The notes: generated by a model not told the origin, from the sequence alone. DNA of 64,000 nucleotides from an uncultured Saprospiraceae bacterium (GCA_905480605.1 CAJQRD010000054.1:1-64000); one strand, 5' to 3'; shown: positions 30,983-41,264, counted from the stretch's first letter. Numbers and translations: made by a program.

Positions 30983-31603
30983 TTACTTTTCAATGATTAC
31001 AAAAGATCCTTTGTGACCAGGCACAGATCCTTTTATTAATAAAAGATTCTTTTCTGGTAGAATTTTCACCACTTTTAGGTTCATTGTTTTAACACGATCT
31101 CCACCTGTTCTTCCACCCATCTTCATTCCTTTATAGACTTTAGATGGTGTAGCACATGCTCCAATCGCACCTGGTGCTCTCAATCTGTTGTGCTGACCGT
31201 GAGTTGCTTGTCCAACACCACCAAATCCGTGACGTTTTACAACTCCCTGAAAACCTTTACCTTTTGAAATTCCAATTGCATTTACAATATCACCCTCAGC
31301 AAAAACATCTTCCACGATAACTTTATCGCCCAATGCTTTGTCTAAAGAACAATTTCTGAATTCTGCAATTTTAGTAGCAGAATCGATCCCTGCTCTGTTT
31401 AGGTGACCTTTTAATGGACTAGTTACTCTGCTTGCCTTACGCTCGCCATAAGCCAACTGCATAGCATTATATCCATCGTTACCCTCAGTCTTTACCTGAG
31501 AAACAACGTTGGGTCCTAGCTCAACAACAGTACAAGGAATGTTTTTCCCTGTCTCGTTGAAAATGCTGGTCATCCCTATTTTTTTTCCAATTAAACCGTT
31601 CAT
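30983..31603 (-). CDS. rplC: Large ribosomal subunit protein L3
   Basis: 206 residues. L3 has a globular part and a loop that reaches the peptidyl-transferase centre ([20 protein letters not shown], with the Gln that PrmB methylates in other bacteria). N-terminus [20 protein letters not shown]. It lies 80 bases after rpsJ. Confidence 0.97.
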   Translation of the reverse strand: MNGLIGKKIGMTSIFNETGKNIPCTVVELGPNVVSQVKTEGNDGYNAMQLAYGERKASRVTSPLKGHLNRAGIDSATKIAEFRNCSLDKALGDKVIVEDVFAEGDIVNAIGISKGKGFQGVVKRHGFGGVGQATHGQHNRLRAPGAIGACATPSKVYKGMKMGGRTGGDRVKTMNLKVVKILPEKNLLLIKGSVPGHKGSFVIIEK

Positions 31604-31683
31604 CTTTGTTTATTTAGCAAATAAATGCTCATAGACAACTAGTGTCTAATATATAGCTTAAAGTATTATATGTGAAACGACGA

Positions 31684-31992
31684 TTAAGTAAGCTTAACCT
31701 GTATATCTACACCGCTTGGTAGCTCTAATTTAGAAAGAGCATCCACTGTCTTTTGAGTGGGCGTAAATATCTCTATGAGTCTCTTGTGTGTCCGAAGTGA
31801 AAACTGCTCACGAGATTTTTTGTTTACATGCGGGGACCTAAGTACCGTATGTATTTCTTTATCCGTGGGCAGAGGAATCGGACCAGAGATCACAGCACCA
31901 CTATTTCGTACTGTTTTCACGATCTTCTCCGTTGACTTATCTACTAAATTATAGTCGTAAGAACGGAGTTTAATTCTAATTTTTTGATTCAT
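31684..31992 (-). CDS. rpsJ: Small ribosomal subunit protein S10
   Basis: 102 residues from the ATG at 31992 ([18 protein letters not shown]), which matches the universal S10 length; an in-frame ATG at 32022 would lie on top of the promoter core. S10 is in the 30S head and is the NusE partner in transcription antitermination. AAGAGG just before the ATG is a fair ribosome-binding sequence, uncommon in this phylum. A promoter and a strong inverted repeat precede it. Confidence 0.97.
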   Translation of the reverse strand: MNQKIRIKLRSYDYNLVDKSTEKIVKTVRNSGAVISGPIPLPTDKEIHTVLRSPHVNKKSREQFSLRTHKRLIEIFTPTQKTVDALSKLELPSGVDIQVKLT

Positions 31993-32019
31993 AACCTCTT
32001 TTATTATTAAACCGGAGTG

Positions 32020-32050
32020 CAAAATTACGCTTATTTACTTAGACTTCCAA
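32020..32050 (-). promoter_or_regulatory. Putative internal promoter for the rpsJ (S10) segment
   Basis: Minus strand TAATTTTG at 32020-32027 matches TAnnTTTG exactly, and a TTG at 32048-32050 stands 20 bases upstream, close to the ideal -33 spacing. It lies between fusA and rpsJ, 28 bases before the rpsJ ATG. Confidence 0.6.
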
Positions 32051-32061
32051 GTAAATAAGCG
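32028..32061 (-). repeat. Perfect 13-bp inverted repeat between fusA and rpsJ
   Basis: Arms CGCTTATTTACTT (32028-32040) and AAGTAAATAAGCG (32049-32061) are perfectly complementary with an eight-base spacer. It begins seven bases after the fusA stop. There is no clean T tract after it on the minus strand, so it may be a weak terminator, an mRNA processing or stabilising stem, or an operator overlapping the rpsJ promoter. Confidence 0.8.
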
Positions 32062-32068
32062 AAATATT

Positions 32069-34204
32069 TTACTCTGCGGTAATTCCTTTTGCTTTTTCAA
32101 TAATTGCTTTTGCAACTCCCTGTGGAGCTGGCGAAAATCTTGCGAATGTCATTGTACTGCTAGCTCTACCTGACGTGATAGTTCTCAATGATGTTACATA
32201 TCCAAACATTTCAGATAATGGTACATCACCAGAGATAACCACAGCACCACCTGCTCTCGTATCTTGACCTTTAGGCAAACCTCTTCTTCTGTTAAGGTCA
32301 CCAATTACTGAACCTACATACTCTTCAGGAGTAACTACTTCTAAAGCCATAATTGGTTCAAGTAAAACTGGACCACATTTAGCAGCAGCAGCTTTAAAAC
32401 CTTCCTTTGCACATAGTTCGAATGCTATTGGCTTTGAATCCACTGCGTGAGTTCCACCATCATACAATCTAACTTTCATGCTATCAATTCCATAACCAGC
32501 AAGAATACCGTTGGTCATCATTGATTTAAACCCTTTTATAATTGAAGGGAAAAATTCTTTTGGTATTGATCCCCCAAAAATATTATTTTCGAATTGTAAA
32601 GCAGTCTTTCCTGATTTGAAATCATCAGACTCCAAAAATTCTTCATCTGCTGGACCTAACTCAAACTGCATTTGAGCAAATAAACCTGATCCACCTGATT
32701 GCTTTTTCAATCGTTCAGTATGATCAACCATTTTGGTCAATGCTTCTTTATAAGTTACTTGAGGTGCTCCTTGATTACAATCAACTTTGAATTCTCTTTT
32801 CAATCTATCGATGATAATCTCCAGGTGTAATTCACCCATACCACTAATAATTGTTTGATTCGTGTCTTCGTCGTAGTTTACTTTAAAAGTAGGATCCTCT
32901 TCAGATAACTTAGACAATGCCATTCCCAATTTATCAATATCCTTTTGAGTTTTAGGTTCAATAGCCACACCGATAACTGGATCTGGGAAAACCATACTTT
33001 CCAAAACCATCGGATGACCTTCAGCACATAGTGTATCACCAGTTCTGATATCTTTAAAACCAACACCAGCAGCAATGTCTCCAGCTTCTACCCTATCAAT
33101 TGCATTTTGCTTGTTAGAGTGCATTTGGTAAAGACGAGAAATTCTTTCTTTATTACCACTTCTAGAATTGAAGATATAAGAACCTGCATCTAGAACACCA
33201 GAGTAAACTCTAAAGAATGCCAAACGACCTACATATGGATCAGTAGCAATTTTAAATGCTAACGCCGTGAATGGTTCATCATTAGAAGGTTTTCTTTCTA
33301 TTTCTTTTTCAGTCTTAGGATCTGTTCCTTTAATTCCACCTACATCCATTGGAGAAGGTAAGAAAGCACAAACTGCATCTAGTACTGCTTGTACTCCTTT
33401 ATTTTTAAAGGCAGAACCTGCCATCATTGGCACAAACTTATTATCTATAACTGCACCACGTACAGCATTGATCATTTCTTGTTCTGTGATAGAGTCTGGA
33501 TCATCGAAGAATTTTTCCATCAAAGTTTCGTCATACTCAGCAATAGCTTCGAGAAGTTTTTCTCTCCACTCCATTACCGTATCAACCAAATCTTCAGGAA
33601 TTGGAATTTCTTCATAAGTCATTCCCATATCGTCCTCATTCCAAACAATAGCTTTATTTGTAATAAGATCAACCACTCCTCTAAAATTCTCTTCAGCACC
33701 GATTGGGACTTGTAAAGGAATAGCGTCAGAACCTAATTTTTCTTTAACATCTTTTACAACAGAAAAGAAGTCAGCACCAGATCTATCCATTTTGTTAACA
33801 AAACCGATTCTTGGTACATTATAGTTATCTGCTAATCTCCAGTTTGTTTCAGATTGAGGTTCAACACCAGAAACTGCACAAAATAAGAATACTAAGCCAT
33901 CCAATACTCTCAAAGATCTGTTTACTTCAACAGTAAAATCAACGTGACCTGGAGTATCAATGATGTTCATTGGATAATCTTTCCCTTTCCAGTTCCAATT
34001 GGTTTTAGTCGCTGCAGAAGTAATAGTAATACCTCTTTCTTGCTCTTGCTCCATCCAGTCCATAGTTGCGGCACCATCATGTACTTCACCTATTTTGTGA
34101 CTCATACCAGTATAGTAAAGGACTCTCTCTGTTGTAGTCGTTTTACCCGCATCAATGTGTGCAGCAATACCAATATTTCTTAAATATGAAAGATCTTTAG
34201 CCAT
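32069..34204 (-). CDS. fusA: Elongation factor G
   Basis: 711 residues, five domains. The GTPase domain has the P-loop [13 protein letters not shown] (about residues 15-27), switch [10 protein letters not shown] and [10 protein letters not shown]. The C-terminal domains with [10 protein letters not shown] and the domain IV tip region are complete. It moves tRNAs and mRNA after peptide transfer. It lies between rpsG and rpsJ; the usual tuf neighbour of many phyla is missing here. It appears to be the canonical copy. Confidence 0.97.
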   Translation of the reverse strand: MAKDLSYLRNIGIAAHIDAGKTTTTERVLYYTGMSHKIGEVHDGAATMDWMEQEQERGITITSAATKTNWNWKGKDYPMNIIDTPGHVDFTVEVNRSLRVLDGLVFLFCAVSGVEPQSETNWRLADNYNVPRIGFVNKMDRSGADFFSVVKDVKEKLGSDAIPLQVPIGAEENFRGVVDLITNKAIVWNEDDMGMTYEEIPIPEDLVDTVMEWREKLLEAIAEYDETLMEKFFDDPDSITEQEMINAVRGAVIDNKFVPMMAGSAFKNKGVQAVLDAVCAFLPSPMDVGGIKGTDPKTEKEIERKPSNDEPFTALAFKIATDPYVGRLAFFRVYSGVLDAGSYIFNSRSGNKERISRLYQMHSNKQNAIDRVEAGDIAAGVGFKDIRTGDTLCAEGHPMVLESMVFPDPVIGVAIEPKTQKDIDKLGMALSKLSEEDPTFKVNYDEDTNQTIISGMGELHLEIIIDRLKREFKVDCNQGAPQVTYKEALTKMVDHTERLKKQSGGSGLFAQMQFELGPADEEFLESDDFKSGKTALQFENNIFGGSIPKEFFPSIIKGFKSMMTNGILAGYGIDSMKVRLYDGGTHAVDSKPIAFELCAKEGFKAAAAKCGPVLLEPIMALEVVTPEEYVGSVIGDLNRRRGLPKGQDTRAGGAVVISGDVPLSEMFGYVTSLRTITSGRASSTMTFARFSPAPQGVAKAIIEKAKGITAE

Positions 34205-34252
34205 TTCTTATTCCTTAATAATTAATTATAATGTATAAATATATCTGTCTTG

Positions 34253-34717
34253 TTATCTGAAGTGCGCAAATGCTCTGTTAGATTCAGCCATTTTGTGCGT
34301 ATCTTCTTTTTTCTTAACTGCAGCACCTTCGCCTTTTGAAGCGGCCAAAATTTCAGCAGATAACTTATCGCTGTAACCCTTACCATTTCTAGCTCTTGAA
34401 TACTTAATCAACCATTTCATTCCGATAGAAAGTCTTCTTGCTGGTCTAATTTCAGAAGGAATCTGAAATGTAGCACCACCAATACGCTTACTTCTTACCT
34501 CAACATTTGGTGTTATGTTCTGAAGAGCTTTTTTGAAAACCTCGTGTGGGTCTTCTCCTGACTTTTCGGCAACTATGTCCAATGAATCATATACAACTTG
34601 GTATGCAGTTGATTTTTTACCAGAAAGCATCACATTGTTTACAAATTGTGTAACCATTGGATCTCCAAATCGTGGATCTGGTTGGATTATCCTTTTTTTC
34701 GGTTTTCTTTTCCTCAT
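34253..34717 (-). CDS. rpsG: Small ribosomal subunit protein S7
   Basis: 154 residues, a primary 16S rRNA binder of the 30S head. MRKRKPKKRIIQPDPRFGDP and the signature IGGATFQIPSEIRPARRLSI are present. Follows rpsL after nine bases. Confidence 0.98.
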   Translation of the reverse strand: MRKRKPKKRIIQPDPRFGDPMVTQFVNNVMLSGKKSTAYQVVYDSLDIVAEKSGEDPHEVFKKALQNITPNVEVRSKRIGGATFQIPSEIRPARRLSIGMKWLIKYSRARNGKGYSDKLSAEILAASKGEGAAVKKKEDTHKMAESNRAFAHFR

Positions 34718-34726
34718 GCTACTTTA

Positions 34727-35098
34727 TTATTTAGGTCTTTTAGTACCGTATTTAGATCTAGACTGTAATCTCTTGTCAACACCGGCAGTATCTAGTGCTC
34801 CCCTAACGATTGTATATCTTACACCTGGTAAATCTTTTACTCTACCACCTCTAATTAATACAATTGAGTGTTCTTGCAAATTGTGTCCCTCTCCTGGGAT
34901 ATATGCAATTACTTCAATTCCGTTAGTCAACCTTACTTTCGCAACTTTACGCAAAGCAGAGTTTGGTTTCTTTGGTGTGGTCGTATATACTCTTGTACAT
35001 ACTCCTCTTTTTTGGGGGGAACCTTCTAGCGCTCTTGACTTACTAGCTACTACAATTTTCTTTCTTCCCTTCCTAACCAGCTGGTTTATTGTTGGCAT
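34727..35098 (-). CDS. rpsL: Small ribosomal subunit protein S12
   Basis: 123 residues at the decoding centre. The loops [16 protein letters not shown] and [12 protein letters not shown] both keep the Lys residues whose change gives streptomycin resistance in other bacteria, so the allele looks wild type. First gene of the cluster, about 37 bases downstream of an excellent promoter core. Confidence 0.98.
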   Translation of the reverse strand: MPTINQLVRKGRKKIVVASKSRALEGSPQKRGVCTRVYTTTPKKPNSALRKVAKVRLTNGIEVIAYIPGEGHNLQEHSIVLIRGGRVKDLPGVRYTIVRGALDTAGVDKRLQSRSKYGTKRPK

Positions 35099-35134
35099 AA
35101 AATCTATTTATTTCAGCTTTTAAAAATGAGGTGC

Positions 35135-35165
35135 AAAGGTATGATTATTTTTGAGTTTTGCAAAG
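35135..35165 (-). promoter_or_regulatory. Main promoter of the ribosomal protein cluster
   Basis: Minus strand TTTG at 35162-35165 and TACCTTTG at 35135-35142, 19 bases apart, fit the Bacteroidota -33 TTTG and -7 TAnnTTTG pair. The core ends 36 bases before the rpsL ATG. Confidence 0.8.
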
Positions 35166-35377
35166 CTGTTATTCGAAGAAAAATATTATCACAAAAGTAG
35201 ATAATTTTAAATTTATAACTAACTGTAAATCAAATTATTACATCTTAAATATTATTAATATAAGTCTTAACATTTAAAGAAATACAAAAAATATTTAGAA
35301 ATAAATTATTGAGAATCACAATTTTACAGATAACAATAAATAATATTCATCGTATTTTAGCTAAAAATCAGCATTTT

Positions 35378-35824
35378 ATGGAAAACATCACTCTTAGAAA
35401 AGCCAACCGTTCAGATCTATACAATATTAGGCAGTTGGTCGTAGAATTGGCCGTCTTTGAAAAGGAGCCGAATGCCGTTGTTGCAACTCTCGAAAATTAC
35501 CAAAATGCATTTGATTCAAATCTAATAAAGAGTATCATTGCCGAAGATGAATCCGTGACAATAGGCATGACACTTTTTTATGATACTTTCTCAACATGGC
35601 GTGGCAAAATGCTGTATCTCGAAGATTTTTACGTCAAATCTGATTATCGCAGTAAAGGTGTTGGGTCTGCACTTTTTAAAGCAGTTATAAACGAGGCCCA
35701 AGCTACAGACTGCAAAATGATGAAATGGCAGGTCTTGGATTGGAATAAAGGAGCTATTGACTTCTATGAAGATAAAGGAGCTACTATTGAGCGTGAATGG
35801 TATAATGGAAAGATTATTTTTTAG
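35378..35824 (+). CDS. GNAT family N-acetyltransferase
   Basis: 148 residues from the ATG at 35378 (MENITLRKANRSDL); an in-frame ATG at 35309 adds an AT-rich 23-residue arm without homologous look and is less likely. It has the GNAT fold: N-terminal ITLRKANRSDLYNIRQL, strand MLYLEDFYVKSDYRSKGVG holding the acetyl-CoA pyrophosphate loop (R-x-x-G-x-G/S), and DWNKGAIDFYEDKGA near the end. The pattern resembles the diamine (spermidine/thialysine) acetyltransferase group, but the substrate is not certain. Confidence 0.88.
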   Translation: MENITLRKANRSDLYNIRQLVVELAVFEKEPNAVVATLENYQNAFDSNLIKSIIAEDESVTIGMTLFYDTFSTWRGKMLYLEDFYVKSDYRSKGVGSALFKAVINEAQATDCKMMKWQVLDWNKGAIDFYEDKGATIEREWYNGKIIF

Positions 35825-35947
35825 ACGTTTGACGAGCATTCGCTTTACGCGCTTGACGTTTTTCCGTGTGCTTGGCATTACTGTCGCCCAATTCTTACTC
35901 TTGACAGCTTACTGGTGCTTCACACTTTTTATTATTATCTTGCTTTT

Positions 35948-36925
35948 CTAGACTTTACGATTCAGTAATTTTTCGGCGAATGATCTTAGAATTTCTGTTT
36001 TTTCTTTATTTACAGATATAGCATCGAGGTGTGAAAACGCCAATTGTTGATACACCAACTTTGTTTCATCGGCGTGAACATTTACGAATGCTTTATTATA
36101 AAGGTTCCTTACCTCTTCTATATGGGTTGCTTCATTTACAATAGTATAATCTAGAGCAAATAGAGATTTTAGTCTTTCTACTTGAGATTCAGAAAGCAAT
36201 TCTAGGGATTTGAGATACAAAAAGGTCTTTTTCTTTTGGAGAATATCGCCACCTATACGCTTACCAAAAGTAGCTTCATCCCCATAAGTGTCCAGTACAT
36301 CATCTTGAATTTGGAAAGCTATACCTACATTTTTACCAAACTCATAAAGGTGAGATTGATCTTGTTTACTTGCGTCAGCCACCAATGCACCCATTTTTAG
36401 AGCTGCTCCTAATAGTACAGAAGTTTTAAGCGTTATCATCTCTATATATTCTAAAATAGAAACCTCTTCTCTAGTCTCAAAATCCATATCCATACGCTGA
36501 CCTTCACAAACTTCAATAGAGGTCTTTGTGAAAACTTTATAAATATCTACAATGTTGGCTGTGTAATCTTCTAGCAATTTATACGACCAAATCATCATGA
36601 CATCTCCAGAAAGTATGGCAGAGTTTTCATCATATTTAATATGAACAGCATCTTTTCCTCTACGTTTAAATGCGTTGTCCATGATGTCGTCATGAAGCAA
36701 AGAGAAATTATGGAAGACTTCAACTGTCATTGCTGCATGGTTGGCCTTTTCCACATTATCATGATAGATATTATATGCTGCCAGTGCCAAAAGTGGTCTA
36801 ATCCTTTTCCCACCCAATGACATGATATACCTAACAGGATCGTACAATTGCTTAGGTTCTGATGGAAAAGAATAGGTTCCTATAAATTCAGAGAAAGTTT
36901 TTGATAAAGCTTCGAAAGTCAACAT
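35948..36925 (-). CDS. Polyprenyl (farnesyl/geranylgeranyl-type) diphosphate synthase
   Basis: 325 residues from the ATG at 36925; a longer start at 36958 adds 11 residues. It condenses isopentenyl diphosphate onto allylic diphosphates for quinones, undecaprenyl carriers or carotenoids. The first Asp-rich motif is LLHDDIMDNAFKRRG and the second FQIQDDVLDTYGD, both complete, and GGKRIRPLLAL supplies the substrate-binding Lys/Arg. Chain length cannot be fixed from sequence alone. It converges with the acetyltransferase gene. Confidence 0.93.
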   Translation of the reverse strand: MLTFEALSKTFSEFIGTYSFPSEPKQLYDPVRYIMSLGGKRIRPLLALAAYNIYHDNVEKANHAAMTVEVFHNFSLLHDDIMDNAFKRRGKDAVHIKYDENSAILSGDVMMIWSYKLLEDYTANIVDIYKVFTKTSIEVCEGQRMDMDFETREEVSILEYIEMITLKTSVLLGAALKMGALVADASKQDQSHLYEFGKNVGIAFQIQDDVLDTYGDEATFGKRIGGDILQKKKTFLYLKSLELLSESQVERLKSLFALDYTIVNEATHIEEVRNLYNKAFVNVHADETKLVYQQLAFSHLDAISVNKEKTEILRSFAEKLLNRKV

Positions 36926-36990
36926 ATTAAAAGAGTATAATTCACAAATTAAAAGCACCTAACAAGACAAATTGCAAATTGTTAAGCCCT

Positions 36991-36998
36991 CAAATCTA
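36991..36998 (-). promoter_or_regulatory. Putative -7 element of the polyprenyl synthase gene
   Basis: Minus strand TAGATTTG matches TAnnTTTG, 65 bases before the ATG at 36925. A TTG further upstream is 26 bases away, longer than ideal. Confidence 0.35.
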
Positions 36999-37189
36999 AT
37001 CAGGATTTATTTCTATACTGATATCAATAAGTAACTAATTATTATTATTTCTGAATTCTAATAATAAATAAGCTGTGTTGAAAATCAATAATTACTGAGA
37101 AAAATATAAATAGATACAGACTTAGGTGGTCTAATTGCCGTAAAATTTATTGTAATTTGCTTTCTTAATTCCACAATTAAACTTTTCAC

Positions 37190-38875
37190 ATGAAGTATCT
37201 AGTATTATTTTTATTTATAGCTAGTTTGATCTCTTGCCAAAAAGAATCTGCAGATATGATAATTAACAATGCATCATTCTATACGGCAACAGGCAACAAC
37301 AATATTGAATCAATTGCAATCAAGGACGGTCTCATAATCAAAATGGGAACTTCTACTGACATAATGACCTTACGTAACGAAAACACAGATATTATAGATG
37401 CAAAAGGCAAATTCGTTATGCCAGGAATAATAGAAGGCCACGGGCACTTTTGTGGAATGGGAGAATCATTGCAAAACCTTAACTTCCTTCAAGATACTTC
37501 TTGGGCTGATATAGTTAAAAAGGTGAAAACCAAAATCGAGGCTTCGGAAAAAGGTGACTGGATAATGGGGCGAGGTTGGCACCAGGAAAAATGGTTTTCT
37601 GCACCAGAAGAAAATTTTGGAGCCTACCCTACACATAACAGCATAAGTGAGTTGACGCCAGACAATCCAGTAATATTATTTCATGCGAGTGGTCATTCTT
37701 TATTTGCTAACAAAAAAGCCATGGATCAAGTGGGTTACTCTATAGAATCACCAGACCCTAAAGGTGGAAAGGTCATAAAGCAAAACGATGGTCAACTGAT
37801 AGGTGTTTTTGAGGAACGTGCCATGAAACCCTTTAGAGATGCGATTAGGGAACATATTGACAATTTAGATCAAGAGCAACAAATGAAAGTTTGGTTGGAA
37901 GCAGTCGACTTGGCACAAAATGAATGTTTAAGAAATGGCATCACCAGTTTTCAAGATGCTGGATTAAAGTTCTTTGAGTTGGAACGCATGGAAAAACTTG
38001 CCGAAGAAGGCAAACTAGATATTAGATTTTGGGTGATGTTGCGTGAGCGTGTGGAGGACCTTACTGGAACAATATCTCAATACCGTAAGATTGGATTGGG
38101 TAACAATTTTTATACATGTCGAGCTATAAAAACTGAGATTGATGGTGCCCTAGGAGCACATGGCGCATGGTTATTAAAACCGTATGAGGACAAGCCAGAT
38201 TTTTATGGTCAAAACACTACTGAAATTTCAGATGTTGAAACGATTGCTCAAATGGCTTATGACAACAACATGCAACTATGTGTTCACGCTATAGGCGATA
38301 GAGCGAATAAGGAAACACTGGATATTATTGAAAACTATTCTAAGAAAAGCGAAGACACTTTGAGGTGGAGGGTGGAACATGCGCAACACTTAAACCCTAA
38401 TGATATCAACAGATTTAAAGATACTGGAGCAATTGCTTCAATGCAAGGTATTCATTGTACCTCAGATGCTCCATTTGTAGTCAGAAGGCTTGGGGATGTC
38501 AGGGCAAAAGTTGGAGCGTATGCGTGGAGAGCGTTACTTGAACAAGGTGTTAAGATTGTAAACGGTACAGATGTGCCTGTTGAAAAAATTGACCCATTTG
38601 CTAACTTTTATGCCTCAGTTACGAGAAAGAGAATTGATAACGGTATGGAATTTTTCGTTGATCAACGTATGACAAGAGAACAGGCTTTAAAGTCATATAC
38701 TATCGATGCAGCATATGGTGCTTTTGAGGACCACCAAAAAGGTTCACTTGAAGTTGGTAAATTTGCAGATATTACGATTTTGGACACCAATCTTTTGACT
38801 TGCGATGATCAAGAAATTATTGGGACCAAGGTGCTTTATACTATAGTTGATGGGGAAGTTAAGTATAAGCTTTAA
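37190..38875 (+). CDS. YtcJ-like amidohydrolase lipoprotein
   Basis: 561 residues. The N-terminus ends in a lipobox (LFIASLISCQKES, Cys about residue 16), so it is an exported lipoprotein. The amidohydrolase-3 fold shows the metal-binding EGHGHF (about residues 83-88), HASGHSLFANKKAMD, CVHAIGDRANKETL, the VEHAQHL block and the C-terminal Asp in NGTDVPVEKIDP. The family (PF07969, YtcJ/NfdA-like) hydrolyses amide bonds of varied small molecules; the substrate is unknown. It stands alone and converges with metF. Confidence 0.88.
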   Translation: MKYLVLFLFIASLISCQKESADMIINNASFYTATGNNNIESIAIKDGLIIKMGTSTDIMTLRNENTDIIDAKGKFVMPGIIEGHGHFCGMGESLQNLNFLQDTSWADIVKKVKTKIEASEKGDWIMGRGWHQEKWFSAPEENFGAYPTHNSISELTPDNPVILFHASGHSLFANKKAMDQVGYSIESPDPKGGKVIKQNDGQLIGVFEERAMKPFRDAIREHIDNLDQEQQMKVWLEAVDLAQNECLRNGITSFQDAGLKFFELERMEKLAEEGKLDIRFWVMLRERVEDLTGTISQYRKIGLGNNFYTCRAIKTEIDGALGAHGAWLLKPYEDKPDFYGQNTTEISDVETIAQMAYDNNMQLCVHAIGDRANKETLDIIENYSKKSEDTLRWRVEHAQHLNPNDINRFKDTGAIASMQGIHCTSDAPFVVRRLGDVRAKVGAYAWRALLEQGVKIVNGTDVPVEKIDPFANFYASVTRKRIDNGMEFFVDQRMTREQALKSYTIDAAYGAFEDHQKGSLEVGKFADITILDTNLLTCDDQEIIGTKVLYTIVDGEVKYKL

Positions 38876-38880
38876 AATGA

Positions 38881-38940
38881 TTAATGATTAATGCTTAATG
38901 ATTAATGATTAATGATTAATGATTAATGATTAATGATTAA
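38881..38940. repeat. Tandem heptamer array (TTAATGA)n
   Basis: Eight complete copies of TTAATGA and a four-base ninth, with only the second copy differing (TTAATGC). It fills most of the 74-base gap between the convergent amidohydrolase and metF genes. Because the period is 7, the array places stop codons in all frames of the plus strand. It contains no hairpin of terminator quality. Confidence 0.95.
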
Positions 38941-38949
38941 AATTATGAA

Positions 38950-39903
38950 CTAGTAAACATCCTTCAAAATCTTAAGAATTGTATCTGTATCTCCCATTGT
39001 ATAATAATGCAATACAGGAGCACCTCTTTCTTTGAGTTCTTTAGATTGTGCTATACACCATTCGATACCTACTTGCTTTATGTCCTCTCTTGTTTTTGCA
39101 GTACTCATGGCTTTTACAAAGTCAGGAGGGAAGTTGATAAAGAATTTTCTTGGAATACCACTGAGTTGGGATTTCCTTGTCACAGGTTTGATGCCTGGAA
39201 TAATAGGAACATTAATTCCCACGGCTCGGCACTTATCAACAAATTCAAAATACTTGTTGTTATCAAAAAACATTTGAGTAACTATGTAATCTGCGCCAGC
39301 ATCAACTTTTTCCTTGAGATACATTAGGTCTGTATCAAAATTAGGTGCTTCAAAATGCTTTTCTGGGTAACCTGCAACACCAATACAAAACTCTGTAGGT
39401 GCGGCATTGGCAAGGTTTGGATCTAAGTACTCTCCCCTATTCATTTTTTCCATTTGCTGAACAAGATCCACTGCATATTTGTGCCCTCCTTTTTCTGGAA
39501 GAAACCTATCTTCTGCTTTTCTTGCATCACCACGTAATGCCAATACATTATTGATACCTAAAAATGCCAAATCAATTAAGGCATCTTCTGTTTCTTCTTT
39601 TGTAAAACCTCCACAAATTAAATGAGGGACAGCATCAACACCGTATTTGTGCATTATTGAAGCGCAAATACCTACAGTCCCAGGCCTTTTACGAATTGAA
39701 ACTTTTTCGTAATATCCACTTTCACGTTGATTAAACACTATTTCTTGCCTATGATATGTAACATCTATAAAAGGTGGCTTGAACTCCATAAGTGGGTCAA
39801 GCATATTGAATATATCCTTCATTCTACCACCTTTTAAAGGTGGTAAAACTTCATAAGATATTAAAGTGTCTTTGGCTTCATTTATATGGTCACAAACTTT
39901 CAT
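38950..39903 (-). CDS. metF: 5,10-methylenetetrahydrofolate reductase
   Basis: 317 residues, a TIM-barrel flavoprotein that makes 5-methyltetrahydrofolate for methionine synthesis. Recognised by ISYEVLPPLKGGRM, FIDVTYHRQE, GINNVLALRGDARK, FCIGVAGYPEKH and GADYIVTQMFFDNNKYFEFV. Length is normal. No methionine-related riboswitch was recognised in the 180 bases upstream. Confidence 0.96.
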   Translation of the reverse strand: MKVCDHINEAKDTLISYEVLPPLKGGRMKDIFNMLDPLMEFKPPFIDVTYHRQEIVFNQRESGYYEKVSIRKRPGTVGICASIMHKYGVDAVPHLICGGFTKEETEDALIDLAFLGINNVLALRGDARKAEDRFLPEKGGHKYAVDLVQQMEKMNRGEYLDPNLANAAPTEFCIGVAGYPEKHFEAPNFDTDLMYLKEKVDAGADYIVTQMFFDNNKYFEFVDKCRAVGINVPIIPGIKPVTRKSQLSGIPRKFFINFPPDFVKAMSTAKTREDIKQVGIEWCIAQSKELKERGAPVLHYYTMGDTDTILKILKDVY

Positions 39904-40083
39904 AATTACGTATATATCAAAATATGAGCCTAAATGTAATTACTATTTAAATGTTATAGACATTGTTATGATTTTTTTAACTAAAAAAATCTAATAGTGT
40001 AATGATCTTTAGGAAGGAAATACTGCAGATTTTTTATTGTTCTGGATTATTTATAGCTAACATTTTAATCTCAATTAAGTATA

Positions 40084-41247
40084 TTACTGCATTGGTAAGT
40101 GTTTCAGTCCTTTTATCAGGTTTCTAGAAATTACCATTCGCTGGATTTCAGATGTACCTTCATAAATTTGGGTTATTTTGGCATCTCTCATTAACCTTTC
40201 AACATGGTATTCTTTGACATAGCCATATCCACCATGCACTTGAACGGCCTCAATAGTTGTTTCCATTGCAACTTCAGAAGCAAATAGTTTTGCCATAGCT
40301 GCGGCTTGAGCAAATTCTCGACCCGTATCTTTCATCCAAGCTGCTCTGTAAACCATCATTCTAGCTGCTTCGATTTTCATCGCCATATCCGCCAACTTGA
40401 AAGCTATTGCTTGATGATTATTAATTGGTTTGCCAAAGGCTTTTCTTTCATGTGAATATGCCAACGCCAATTCATAAGAACCAGCAGCCATACCCAAAGC
40501 TTGAGCCGCAATTCCAATACGACCACCATCTAGAGTTTGCATAGCATATTTAAAACCAAATCCTTCTGGACCTAACCGGTGAGTTTTAGGTACCTTTACA
40601 TCTTGAAACATCACAGAGCATGTATCAGAAGATCGAATTCCTAATTTATCTTCCTTGACTCCAGTTGTTACACCCTCCCAAGAAGCATCTATCAACATTG
40701 CATTGATTCCTCTGTGTCTGATTTCAGGTTCTGTCTGAGCAATTACAACATAGGCACCTGCTTTCTTACCGTTAGTTATCCAATTCTTAGTTCCATTTAC
40801 TAGGTAATGATCGCCTTTGTCTTCGGCAGAAGTACGTTGACTAGTGGCATCACTTCCTGCTTCAGGTTCGGATAAACAAAACGCACCTATCATTTCTCCA
40901 GAGGTCATCTTTGGAAGATATTCTTGCTTTAATTCTTCTTCCCCATATTTCTCAATACCCCATAGTGCCAATGAGTTATGTGCTGACATTATTACAGAAC
41001 ATGAATTATCGATTTTTGACAATTCCTCAATACCCAATGTATATGCAATCGTATCCATTCCTGAACCTCCATATTTTTCTGAAGTCATTAATCCCATAAG
41101 CCCTAATTCTCCCATTTGCTTAACGAACTCAGTTGGGTGCTCTTGCTTATTGTCTCTTTCAATTACACCAGGCTTCAACACATTTTGTGCAAAATCCCTT
41201 GCAGCCTCCTGAATCATTAATTGCTCTTCTGTTAATGTAAACTCCAT
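40084..41247 (-). CDS. Acyl-CoA dehydrogenase
   Basis: 387 residues from the ATG at 41247 (MEFTLTEEQLMIQEAARDFA); a GTG one codon earlier is less likely. FAD enzyme that oxidises acyl-CoA thioesters in beta-oxidation or branched-chain amino-acid breakdown. Conserved signatures are AFCLSEPEAGSDATSQRTSA, KNWITNGKKA and, at the catalytic Glu region, AKITQIYEGTSEIQRMVISR. The pattern is close to short-chain (butyryl) acyl-CoA dehydrogenases. A TAnnTTTG core lies 18 bases upstream. Confidence 0.95.
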   Translation of the reverse strand: MEFTLTEEQLMIQEAARDFAQNVLKPGVIERDNKQEHPTEFVKQMGELGLMGLMTSEKYGGSGMDTIAYTLGIEELSKIDNSCSVIMSAHNSLALWGIEKYGEEELKQEYLPKMTSGEMIGAFCLSEPEAGSDATSQRTSAEDKGDHYLVNGTKNWITNGKKAGAYVVIAQTEPEIRHRGINAMLIDASWEGVTTGVKEDKLGIRSSDTCSVMFQDVKVPKTHRLGPEGFGFKYAMQTLDGGRIGIAAQALGMAAGSYELALAYSHERKAFGKPINNHQAIAFKLADMAMKIEAARMMVYRAAWMKDTGREFAQAAAMAKLFASEVAMETTIEAVQVHGGYGYVKEYHVERLMRDAKITQIYEGTSEIQRMVISRNLIKGLKHLPMQ

Positions 41248-41264
41248 CACTATGAAAATTTTGA

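Noticed and set aside
34533-35123. A 196-codon plus-strand open frame over rpsG and rpsL
   Set aside because: It is antisense to two universally conserved ribosomal genes and has no start signal or recognisable domain.
39904-40083. SAM or cobalamin riboswitch upstream of metF or the TonB receptors
   Set aside because: No conserved B12 box or SAM riboswitch core could be found in the leaders.
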